Source of the DNA: Saccoglossus kowalevskii
Taxonomy: Eukaryota; Hemichordata; Enteropneusta; Harrimaniidae
Direction: 5' to 3'
Length of the DNA stretch: 30,810 bases
NCBI RefSeq assembly: GCF_000003605.2
Contig: NW_003126890.1
Span: forward strand, 151,890-182,699
Shown here: in pieces, positions 10,820 through 21,356 of the stretch
Layout of the letters: each line of letters begins with the position of its first letter
How positions within the stretch are numbered: position 1 is the stretch's first letter
Notes under the pieces: model-generated
The model's database searches: none
What the model saw: only the letters and a program-made list of their open reading frames with translations
Told to the model about the DNA's origin: nothing
Position numbers and translations under genes: made by a program

Positions 10820-12938
10820 TGAATGTGATTAATACTGGTTCTCACTAGAAAACATTATACTGGGTTTAAGTTGTGGCTGGTAATTGGATTACATTAGTAA
10901 GGCAGCAACTGGGCACAGACTGAGAATATTTCTGTTGACCACAAATTTCTGTCTTATAAGTACTCCATAATTTTAATTGTTACATGTAGCTAAGTAACTA
11001 AACCTGCTTAAATTACGCTTGATGAATGCGCAAAGTTGACAATATTGTTTAAAAGTTAAATATGTATTATTTTCGTTACAATTCAGTGAATTTAAAACCT
11101 AATGAACATCTCTGTAACATCAAATCAGCTAAATTAAACCCAGTAAATGTTTTTTCTTCAGAAGTACTTTTTCATTCTGTTAGGTAACAATTTCCCTCAA
11201 TCATTTTTCAAAATAGTTTCCAATATTAATAGATATTAGTTCTTTGACGATAAATACAACAAAATTTTGTATACTTAGCTAGGAAATAAAATGAATAATT
11301 TATTTTGCCAAATTATCATATCATGCTAGAGTCAGGGGCAAAATTAGGGCTTGTCCCAGACAGTCTGATTATAGCAGGGACAGCTAAATGTAGACATTAC
11401 CTGTCCCTGTGGATATGTGAATAAAGATATTAAGTTTTTACTAACTGATCAAATGGGGCTAAAAAAGTTGCTATATTGTGTAATGTCTAGAAAATTGCTA
11501 TCAGAGTTCAAGACTTATAAAATGATGATGAGCCATAAATTAAAATTGTATTTCAAATACCATGTTTCAATTCATCTAGCTAGGAACGGGTAATTTTATT
11601 CTTCAACCAGGCAACTTTTTTTAATTTCAACCCCCAAAAAGTATAATCATTCAAGTGTCTTATTTTCACTTAAAGTTTTATAAATATTCGGAATATTCAA
11701 CCCAATTCAATTATGTGGAAATTTAGAGAAGAGCAACACACTATGACAGTTTTACCTGGATTGAGCTAAAAACAGCTTTAACAAGTTTTGGAAACATCTA
11801 GTTTTCCCAATAAGTTATCAACTCTGGCACTGTTTAATCCAGTAATGTTTATTGCTGAATTACTGATATAAATCGTCTATATTGAACAAACCATCCTGTC
11901 TTGTAAGTGATTTATCTTTGGTTAATCATTAGAATTAAAAAAAAAAAAACATGAAACAGACAGTCTGAACACACCTACAAGATCCATACATGTGTACCTT
12001 TAACCTTTTCACTACCAGTTCTCTCATTTATTACAAATTCCCAAAATAGTCTCATTTATAGTCTACACTTTCCCTCAGAAAATTGAGACAGAAATAGGCA
12101 AATCTTTTGAGTAAAAACTAAAAATAGACTCAAATTTTGTTTGTTGGCTCCAAAATTAAGGTTCATTTCCAGAAATATTGAAGAATACAAAAAATGTACA
12201 AAAAATAATTGCAGACAAATTTGGGTGGGAAAGTCTGGTGGTGAAAAGTAGTAAGGACAATAATAATATCACACATGAATATCTACCAACTAGAACAAAA
12301 TTTTAATTCAAATACAAAGGATTTAACAAAACAATGAAAACAACATTATCAAGCAGCAGGGATGGAATTCAATTTTTGTTAATAGCCTGACTCAGCATTT
12401 TGAAAAAGCTAATACCCTATAATTATGATTCGTAGATTATAAATACAGTTGTATTATGAAAGATTTTTATTAACTTGATTTTAAAGACAAGATTTGCATC
12501 TAAGGGGGAAGGAGTATATATTTCTAGTGGTCGAGATGAGAGAGATGTGTCAATTTGGAAAAGGTAGTCTGTGGGGCTTCTGTTGATTTCAAAATATTCC
12601 CAATAACACAGAGCAATTTAACTGCATCTGTCCACTCAAATAATATTGAACTTTAGCTACCACAATAAACTTGGTATATCAGATTACTTTTTATTATAAT
12701 ATTGTTGACTTTTTGTTTTCAATTTTGGATGAAAACCACCAAATACTGCCAGCCTTGCAATTGTTGTGTTGAAATCCCAGCATGGTGCATATGGTATGTG
12801 GTCCTTTCATGACTCCAGCTAATTTAAAACATGCTCTCAACTTCATTAAAATTAGAAAATGGTCTGCATTCCAGAGTGCATGACATGTGCCCTTGCCTGG
12901 AGTGTGATCATCATTAAGGGTCAAACATTTAAAATCTT

Positions 12939-12952
12939 GGGGGGGGGGGGGG
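12939..12952. repeat. Homopolymer G14
   Basis: Fourteen consecutive guanines, a length-unstable site. Confidence 0.9.
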
Positions 12953-13803
12953 CTGGAAGAGTACAACCAGTGCTCTTTTGCTTTGTGTCAAAATGTTTTT
13001 CTTAGCACCTTGCACCTTTTTTCTCTTAGTTTTCTCTCGTTTTCTAAATTTGTTTTCAAATAATTTTTATGCCAGCCTCTCCTCCAATGACTTCACATGA
13101 CCGACCCACTCGTTTCCAGGATTTTATGACATTCCTGAAATCGAAATTCATTGACACTCATGTTGTAGGACACAAGAGAAATTTGCACTGCTAGAATAAT
13201 TACACGATACTGATTAACTCACGAAATTCGTAAAAATTCGTCTCATGAAATTTAACCGATTTACAGTATGTTATTTATCCGCTTTCCTATAAACTAAGGA
13301 GCCAAGCCCATTTCAGTCAATTGGTCATGGGATGAGATTGTTATAGAGATGATTGAGGATTAAAGGGTCAGTTTTTATTTATCAGATTAACCTGCAAGCT
13401 ATTAGGTATACTGGATTACAAGTTTATTGGGAAATTCAAGATAACTCCAATGTTTACAACACACAGAGTGAAACTCATACAATCGTGTAGATTAATGGAT
13501 TAATGTCACAGCAGTTAGGGGATTTTTGTCGAAATACGCAGGTGATATTGATCATTTCCAATGTAGGAAAACAATAACTTTATAGACAGAGTATAAGATA
13601 AATTATAATTCTATTAAAATTTAACCAGTGTACCTACAAATGGCTGAATTATTATACAGATTAGGTAGTTAATATAAGCAGATTACATCAGAATTAATCA
13701 GGTGTGTGTATTTATCCAGGGTATATACTGGATAATACAAATGTACGAAATCATATCAAAAACTGAGAAGTTGAAATATGTGTGACAGGACAGTTGGCAG
13801 ATC

Positions 13804-13821
13804 AAAAAAAAAAAAAAAAAA
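13804..13821. repeat. Homopolymer A18
   Basis: Eighteen consecutive adenines; no obvious SINE body immediately upstream. Confidence 0.9.
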
Positions 13822-14036
13822 CATTCTTCGTCCAAATAGAAAGCATGAATAGATAAAGCTGTCTGAACACTCTGCACAAGCCTTTGAATACAATATATAT
13901 TAATTCGTGAAGTTTTCTATGCTGTCTTATGCTGGTAAAACTACAGTATCCAACCAATACATTTACACACTGTACAAATAACTGTGATAATTTTAACAGC
14001 TTCCAACATAAATAAAATGAATGCAGAACATTAGTG

Positions 14037-14314
14037 GCGTTCACATTATGGATAACGGCACATGCCAAGAGTCATGACTATTCAGCATGTACCAAAAATG
14101 TGATTGGTCGAACAGTGTTGGCACAAGTTGACTAAAACTTGATGTCAGTCCCAATAGTATAATACACATGTGTTGATTATGTATACAGATTATCTAATGA
14201 GGGTGCGATTAAGTGGGTCATAAGTGGTCAACATGAATGCAATTCTGTATTCCCTTCACAAACATGAATAATTGAAAATTGTCTGCATGTGCCGAGATCT
14301 TGTAATGTGAACGC
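14037..14314. mobile_element. MITE-like element with 12-bp perfect terminal inverted repeats
   Basis: GCGTTCACATTA at 14037-14048 is the exact reverse complement of TAATGTGAACGC at 14303-14314. Further in, CGGCACATGC (14056-14065) is matched by GCATGTGCCG (14285-14294) at almost the same distance from the end, so the imperfect inverted repeat is about 29 bp. The 278-bp length and lack of coding capacity fit a non-autonomous DNA transposon. No target-site duplication is clear, so the superfamily is undecided. Confidence 0.6.
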
Positions 14315-14484
14315 AGGCATTGACTGAATTAATACTGGTTGTTTGCTTTGCACGGGATCCCAAAACATAAAATAACTATTATCTGGACACATTGTCTCAT
14401 TCTATTTGATATTCACCATCAACAGCTGCTGTTACTTTTAATGACATATCAAGGCTGCTTCAATAACAACATCTAACATTATCA

Positions 14485-14647
14485 TTAAAGGGGGACTGCT
14501 CAATCCTATGGATTGCACTAAAGAATCATGGGACACTATTGTTTATGTTGTTTACAATGTTAATCTATCTTTTGTTATCCATTGTTATTTTAATCCAGAA
14601 AGTAAATTTGTTGTGAAATTAAGCTTAACTGGAAGGTGCCCCTTTAA
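14485..14647. mobile_element. TTAA-flanked MITE (163 bp)
   Basis: The left end is TTAAAGGGG (14485-14493) and the right end CCCCTTTAA (14639-14647), a perfect inverted repeat whose outer four bases are TTAA on both sides. TTAA target duplications are the mark of piggyBac-type transposition, so this could be a piggyBac-mobilised MITE; the internal sequence has no coding potential. Confidence 0.55.
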
Positions 14648-15240
14648 CAAAAAATGTAACGAATATTAATGAGGTTTAATTAAATTGTACACAACTAATA
14701 TGGTATATTTTACTTGTAGCAATCTTTGTATGCATGATTAAAACCAGGATTCAACTGAGACATTGTCAGCATGCATATAGATGAGATAGAATAGTTATGC
14801 ATACAACTGTATGAGGTACAAATGTACATCAAACAACTCTGTATAGAAAACACCATATAAACAATTATTCATAAATATTTCTTTGCAACTATAAGTACAA
14901 AAACATCAGAAAACAAAACAGAAAAGGTTTTTGCCTATAAGGATACCACAGAGTAAAGAATTTACCACACAGACGATTGTAACCCCATAAATACCAAGGT
15001 TCCAGTAGGGTGCCGTCGACTAATGCTGTTTTTACTTTTAAAAATCACAATGTCAGTCTGTGTGCGATTCTAACATTTTTTGCAGCTTTGAAAGGCATTC
15101 TTAAAATTAACAATTTTGTAAACTAACAAACTATTTTGAAACCAAAGAAAGATTTGTTTCATGTGCAAGATTTGTGTCCCTATACTAGTATACTGTAGAT
15201 CGCTTAATTTCACTGCTGAGAAACAACCATTCAGTCTGGA
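14648..15240. other. AT-rich spacer, no gene seen
   Basis: Noncoding sequence between the TTAA element and the 141-bp array. The opposed short frames at 15070-15349 overlap each other and show no domain. Confidence 0.45.
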
Positions 15241-15845
15241 ATCAGATATGCACATAATATTGATGAGGTCACAGAAAGTGTTCCCATATTATAAGTTCAT
15301 GCATTTACTAAGGAACTGCTGTGTGCAATTAAATATGCAAATACGATAATTAATGGCTCATGTGATTAAATATGCACATAATTAATGAGATCACGTAATT
15401 AGATATGCACATAATTAATAGCTTACAGAAAGTGTCCTCAATTTAGGATCGTGTAGCCAATCAGGCACAATCTTGTAGCTACAATCTCAGGGAGAGCTGA
15501 ATGCAATTAAATATGCACATAATTAATGAGATGACATAATTAGATATGCACATAATTAATAGCTTACAGAAAGTGTCCTCAATTTAGGATCGTGTAGCCA
15601 ATCAGGCACAATCTTGTAGCTACAATCTCAGAGAGAGCTGAATGCAATTAAATATGCACATAATTAATGAGATGACATAATTAGATATGCACATAATTAA
15701 TAGCTTACAGAAAGTTTCCTCAATTTAGGATCGTGTAGCCAATCAGGCACAATCTTGTAGCTACAATCTCAGAGAGAGCTGTATGCAATTGGATATGAGC
15801 ATACGTTGTAATTGCTCACAGAAAGTGCCCTTAAGGGTTCATGTC
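15241..15845. repeat. 141-bp tandem array with AT-rich POU/homeodomain-like submonomers
   Basis: Three units of exactly 141 bp start at 15365, 15506 and 15647; a degenerate fourth begins at 15788 and breaks off. Each contains two submonomers (33 bp apart) built on ATATGCACATAATTAAT and a segment GGATCGTGTAGCCAATCAGG. Diverged submonomers extend left to about 15241 (ATATGCACATAATATTGATG; ATATGCAAATACGATAATTA). Copies are over 95% identical by eye, so the expansion is recent. The unit length is divisible by 3 but full of stops, so it is noncoding. Confidence 0.85.
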
Positions 15846-16274
15846 CAGTACTAAAAAACTGCCAATGAACTAGGCCTGATACATGTATGTACATGTAGAC
15901 CACATGTAAACCACATGCGTGTGTCACAACACATTTTTAACGATTCAAGATTTCTTCAGATTAAAAGGTTTTATGAATTAAGTTATACATTATAAACATG
16001 CTTTTGGAATGAAGGAATTTTCACTGCCAGCACTTCAAATTACCATACAGTACAGTACATCACAAGACCAGTGAAAAATGTGGTGATCTAGTCAGAAAAG
16101 ACCCTTCTAAACTACTCAACTACAATGTATACAACATATAATGAGATACCTTTCATTCTTATTTGGAAGGAGACACCATTTATTGACAGCTGATAACTGA
16201 TGGTGAATTTCTTGATTCTTGGGTCAGGTTATACAATCATTTCTGAGTAATGGATTGGTTAAAATGAATTTTTT
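15846..16274. other. Noncoding spacer with CACATGT words before the assembly gap
   Basis: ACATGTACATGTAGACCACATG-type words cluster at 15880-15915. No coding stretch was found; the sequence ends at the N block. Confidence 0.45.
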
Positions 16275-16689
16275 NNNNNNNNNNNNNNNNNNNNNNNNNN
16301 NNNNNNNNNNNNNNNNNNNNNNNNNNNNNNNNNNNNNNNNNNNNNNNNNNNNNNNNNNNNNNNNNNNNNNNNNNNNNNNNNNNNNNNNNNNNNNNNNNNN
16401 NNNNNNNNNNNNNNNNNNNNNNNNNNNNNNNNNNNNNNNNNNNNNNNNNNNNNNNNNNNNNNNNNNNNNNNNNNNNNNNNNNNNNNNNNNNNNNNNNNNN
16501 NNNNNNNNNNNNNNNNNNNNNNNNNNNNNNNNNNNNNNNNNNNNNNNNNNNNNNNNNNNNNNNNNNNNNNNNNNNNNNNNNNNNNNNNNNNNNNNNNNNN
16601 NNNNNNNNNNNNNNNNNNNNNNNNNNNNNNNNNNNNNNNNNNNNNNNNNNNNNNNNNNNNNNNNNNNNNNNNNNNNNNNNNNNNNNNNN
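16275..16689. other. Assembly gap, 415 N
   Basis: A continuous block of 415 undetermined bases. Apparent open frames through it are artefacts of translating N. It follows a T run (16270-16274). Confidence 0.99.
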
Positions 16690-18652
16690 CACTCATGGGT
16701 GATTTATTTGATGTGGTACATGTATGTGGAATACTTGTTGATGTACAGGTCCGTGACTCAGGGCAGTGCCCCTAGTCACATTATATATGGCCTATTTACT
16801 TAAGATTGAAAATTAACATGTTTTTTAAAAACATTTTCTGTTGGTATACACAATCATCTTAATGATGTACGAGTTGAAAGCTTGGATCTTGACTGGAATT
16901 CACTTATAACACAAAGTGTCCCAAAACCAGCACTTGTTGCTAGGGACATTTATAGTTGTAATTTCACAAGAAATTATTTTTTGCAAATTTCACAAGTCTG
17001 TGAAAATCATGAATTTATTTTAGCAGTGACAATTTCTCTGGGGATGATTTTTGGGAAAGTTTGTCTTCACAAATGCCATAAAATTGCTAAAAATCCTAGC
17101 GTTTCACAAAAATTTGTATTCATGTGATAGTTACAGCACATAAACCACTGTTTTAGTGTCATACATATTTATCAAATTTGTAAGAGTGGTGTGACTTGCT
17201 ATTGGGTTTTGTGAAGACAAGAAATTGTTTCCAGGACATTATAATTATTTGTAACATATTTATCCAGAAAGATTCTTATGCTTCATTCAACTGCCAAGAA
17301 GATGCTTTCATTGGCTATAGAAATCATTTGGTCCCACCCATTACCCATGAATCTTTGTAAGGTCCCTTCAATCATTGGCTGATTTACTGCTTCGAACGCA
17401 AAAGATGTATCCCATCAAATATGTTTAAAATGCTTGAAATTACAGTGATTCATCTGATGAAATTATTTTAAAAGAATGCAGTACCATTATCGTTTGGCAC
17501 AGAACAATAAATTGCAAAATGTATCTATGTTTGGAGAAGAGAGTCAGTGGCAAAAGAGGGGTTAAAGTTTAATTGACCACAGTGGAATTTTATATGGGTG
17601 GGTATGCATCCCTTAAGGCATATGGTTGGTCAAGATTTCTCAATCACCATTTTAAATTTATAAAATTTATAAATATTTGAAATAAATCAGGCATCATAAA
17701 ACACAATGTATAACTCAATACTTAATTATAATTACTACAACACTGGGGCTTATCATAGAAAAGATTTTGCTGTTATAGTAACTGTCCATATGTGCAGAGA
17801 AGGCATACATGTACAAACTATGCATGTTTACATAGACATAATGGTCTGTTTTTTGAGAGCTGCTGATTGCCTAGCACACAGTGACATGACAGACAGGCAG
17901 GTTAGTATTAACAAAGTATGTAAAAAAAAAGATTTAAAAAGGCAAATTCAAGCCTGGTTTGTCAGGATGAATACGACTTATGATCAGGTTTATCAATTTA
18001 CATCCATATTGCGTTTGAATGAACAGCAGTGCTTTAACTTTAGAGTTTTCAAGGCTTTTAGCATATAGGAATAACACCAAGGCAACTAACTGGGAATCCA
18101 GGCAATTGCATTTGATGTCTCCATGAATTTCAGGCCATGGAATAGTGTATACCAAGATGTACATCAAGAACAACCAGTGATTAGTCAATAATAGAACATA
18201 GTATGTAGACGACAATGTCTTGTTGAAAATACCAACTTACTGTGAGACCAAGTTAGAATATTAGCTAAAGTTCACACTACAAGAACTTGTGCAACATATA
18301 TTTAATCTTTCATGTCTGCAAAAGAAATACACCAGTTATGTTCATGTTAAACAGGCCCACATTGGGACCAACTTAAAACTATTATTCATCAATTTGTTTA
18401 GACATGTTTTGCACATGTATCTGACGTGGTATTTTTATCAATCATCTTGCAAAGGAAGGAAAAGAAAAAGAAAAGAACAGCTATTTTTTTCAGGTCATTA
18501 GTCAGGTTTCGGCTACACGAAGTACGGACTAAGATTAAAGCTAATCTCATATATTTGCATATCGGAAACGGAGGTTAGCATATGGACTACTTGTTAAGAA
18601 TATAGAAATCTACACTCCTTTTAACTAAAAACAAGCAGCCTATCGGCTGAGA
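16690..18652. other. CpG-poor intronic sequence; no gene
   Basis: Plus-strand frames of 81 and 120 codons (16882-17127 and 17706-18068) lack domain signals and splice context. A strong GTAAGT donor-like word on the minus strand near 18236 has stops in all three frames before it. Confidence 0.45.
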
Positions 18653-19523
18653 TAGCTCCGCTGTTAGCAATGCACATTTCAATTAAAGAACAGAAGATAT
18701 TATTAGAAAATGAACAATATGCATAGTATCAATGCAATGGGACTTGCTGTTTTCAACAAGAATTCAAAAATATCATTTTTCATCATAAATGATTGTGGTT
18801 TTTAACAAGAAGAAAATATCACTTTTTACCAAAAATAATCACCAAAATTAGAAAATTAAAGATATCATCATGAAATGAACAAATTTGAGAGTGGTCCACA
18901 TGTAGTATCTATATATGTAATATCAAAGCAATTGGACTTGTAGTTTTTAACAAGAAGTCGAAAATATCACTTTTTACCAAAAATGACAAAAATATATTCA
19001 CCAAAATTAGAGAATTGAAGATATCATTACAAAATGAACAAATCTGAGAGAGGTCCACATGTTGTACCTATATATGTAATATCAAAGCAATTGGACTTGC
19101 GGTTTTTAACAAGAAGTTGAAAATATCACTTTTTACAAAAAATTACAAAAATATTCACCAAAATTAGAGAACTAAAGATATCATTACAAAATGAACAAAT
19201 CTGAGAGAGGTCTACATGTAGTACCTACATATGTAATATCAAAGCAATTAGACTTGCGGGTTTTTAACAAAAAGTCAAAAATATAACTTTTTACCAAAAA
19301 TGACAAAAATATTCACCAAAATTAGAGAATTGAAGATATCATTACAAAATGGACAAATCTGAGAGAGGTCTACCCAAGGTACATATACACCAAGTATCAA
19401 AGCATTCAGGCTTGTAGTTTTCAAGAAGAAGTCGAATAAGTAAAACATTGACACGGACGACGGACGACAGACGACAATCACTCATCTGATAAGCTCCGCT
19501 CGACAAAGTCGACAGCGGAGCTA
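18653..19523. mobile_element. Composite MITE with 12-bp terminal repeats and ~158-bp internal tandem repeats
   Basis: TAGCTCCGCTGT at 18653-18664 is the exact reverse complement of ACAGCGGAGCTA at 19512-19523. Internally, a ~158-bp unit marked by TATCAAAGCAATTGGACTTG starts at about 18921, 19080, 19237 and 19395, with a more diverged one at 18727. The right end carries GACGGACGACAGACGAC and then a hairpin (19492-19522). From memory, elements with AGCTCCGCT ends and GACGGACGAC tracts are common in marine invertebrate genomes. No transposase frame exists, so it depends on another element. Confidence 0.65.
19492..19522. repeat. Subterminal hairpin of the composite MITE
   Basis: AGCTCCGCT (19492-19500) pairs with AGCGGAGCT (19514-19522), and CGAC (19501-19504) pairs with GTCG (19508-19511) around AAA, with a two-base bulge. 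The right terminal repeat is therefore also part of a local hairpin. Confidence 0.75.
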
Positions 19524-19678
19524 AAAATAGCAAAACAAATTCAGAAAGAGCAGAATTGAGATTGCAGAAAAAAAGGAAGTAGGAGGAGATTTTCATTGTC
19601 AGTTCATTTTTTTTTATTGAGAACAATGTCCAATGATGTATTCACGTTGATTGTCATGTCTAAAATGATATACTAAGC

Positions 19679-19830
19679 GTTCACACACATACTTTGTTAG
19701 CCTGTGCTAAGGATCGGGATTTACCCTGTACATCATGTTTCTTAGCCTGTGCTAAGTGTTCTCACGGGTATTCTTAGCATAGACAAATGTTATTGAGCTC
19801 TTAACTGGTGCTAAAGAGCTGTGTGTGAAC
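19679..19830. mobile_element. MITE-like element with 11-bp inverted ends and internal TTAGC hairpins
   Basis: GTTCACACACA (19679-19689) is the exact reverse complement of TGTGTGTGAAC (19820-19830). Inside are two near-identical short hairpins, TTAGC-CTGT-GCTAA at 19697-19710 and CTTAGC-CTGT-GCTAAG at 19741-19756, plus a degenerate TTAGCATA. A second TAATGTGAACG lies just outside at about 19837. The GCGTTCACA ends resemble those of the element at 14037-14314, so the two may be related families. Confidence 0.55.
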
Positions 19831-20664
19831 ACAACTAATGTGAACGACACTAACGCTTCATACCTAATCAATCTGGTTGAATGGTACCGGTATGTTAATA
19901 TTGACTTTTTTGTCACTGTATAACAAACATGTAACTACAAATTCATTCTGGTGTGAATTCTGATTTATGACTGTCCTTCAACTCTAAAAAAATAATGTAT
20001 TTGTTTGTAACTCATTATATCAATACAAATGTAACTTGATAAGTCCAGCAGTTGTCCTGCTAGGTGGTGTTTGTGGCTGCCAAACTAGATGTAACCAGAT
20101 ATACCTACATGTAGGAGGATATATTGTATTTGTATACACATACAGAAAGATTATAAAATCATCCCAAGTCATCATAGTCTAGATGTATTCCAATTTCAAA
20201 ATTCAAATTGTATTAAAGAGGATTTAGCTTCATATTTACAAATGAAATTATCTACTCAAATAACACATCACTAAATCGTCATTAAGTACCAGATATCTGA
20301 TATTTTAATCCTACTTGAGTCTCTTGTTTTGGGATAATTATTCTTGTGTATACACTATCCTTTCATCCTGCTAGTTTTTGCAGACATGGATGTGTTGAGA
20401 AAACTTGTGGAAATATCACAATTTGTATTGTGGAAATGACTGACAATACATCACATCAACAGTTTTCAAAATCTCAAGACAAAAAACGAAAATCTAAAGA
20501 ACATGAAGATTGGAAAAGTTACAAGGAGTTTTGCCATTTTTAACACAGAGATATGAATGTAAATTTCATGTGAGCATCTATGCCATTAGAATGCATTGGA
20601 ATCGTTTTTAGCTGTTTTTAGATTACTTCATAATCAATTTGCCCGTGGGAATACTACCATATTT

Positions 20665-20750
20665 TCTCTATTAGTAGCATACATGCTCAATACGTAAATT
20701 ACAGTAAATTTTCTATGGACAAAATAACATCCAATATCATTGTTCAAGTT
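20665..20750 (+). repeat. Dispersed repeat family, copy 4
   Basis: Contains TCTCTATTAGTAGCAT, ATACGTAAATTACA and TTTTCTATGGACAAAATAA in the same order as the other copies at 6101 and 8815. The 3' part (CAATATCATTG) is more diverged. Confidence 0.55.
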
Positions 20751-21320
20751 TATTTCAGTTAGATAACATTACATATATTATATATATATTGACATTATTG
20801 TCTGAAAATCTAAAAGTATTTCTCTTGTAGTTAGACATTGTAGTCAGGCAACTAATTGGGAAGTACCGGTACTTTTTTCTCCAATATTATCAGAGAAAAA
20901 AACCAAATAGAGTCAGTGTAGGAGTTAACAGCTAACTAAGATATCTTGTACAATAATATTAGAGTAAATTGTTCAAAGCTATCACGATTTCATCAGACTG
21001 TATCAAACGATAATTAATCATAATTATTATGTAATTGAATATCCTGTCTTTGTGCATGCACATTCCAATTATACAGATTAACCAATCACATATCCTACCA
21101 TCTTTGGGCAAACCCAATCTCGGGTTCACATTAGATGGCTCCCCAAACTAGTATGTTATTATAGCCTTCTCAGCATGCCAGCTCACCCATTATATAATAC
21201 TTCTCAAATTCCTTAAATCCCTGTGAATTTGGGAAACCAGATGTTGCACATGTATTCTCCTTTTTGCAAAGGATTGGGAAGAGAGCAAAAATAGAACACA
21301 CTAAATCTAACAATAGTCAA

Positions 21321-21356
21321 TACACCCACATCCAACAGTACACCCACATCTAACAG
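21321..21356. repeat. 18-bp tandem duplication
   Basis: TACACCCACATCCAACAG is followed directly by TACACCCACATCTAACAG, one mismatch apart. Confidence 0.8.

Larger units (their letters stand above)
10820..14036. other. Strongly CpG-depleted intron; no gene
   Basis: Only two CpG occur in 12001-13000. Homopolymers: A run near 11937-11949, G14 at 12939-12952, A18 at 13804-13821. A 90-codon minus-strand frame at 12694-12966 runs into the G14 tract (read as a proline run) and shows no family features. No splice-bounded exon was recognised. Confidence 0.5.

Noticed and set aside
12694-12966. 90-codon minus-strand frame
   Set aside because: Its proline run is just the G14 homopolymer; no splice sites or family motif; could be an old repeat.
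15365-15785. CRISPR-like array
   Set aside because: Units are contiguous 141-bp near-identical copies without unique spacers; this is a satellite in animal DNA.
16219-16803. 194-codon plus frame and two minus frames across the gap
   Set aside because: They consist almost entirely of untranslated N bases; the open frame is an artefact.
17706-18068. 120-codon plus frame
   Set aside because: AT-driven, no domain and no exon boundaries.
18236-18242. Strong GTAAGT donor on the minus strand
   Set aside because: All three frames before it hit stops within a short distance, so no coding exon ends there.
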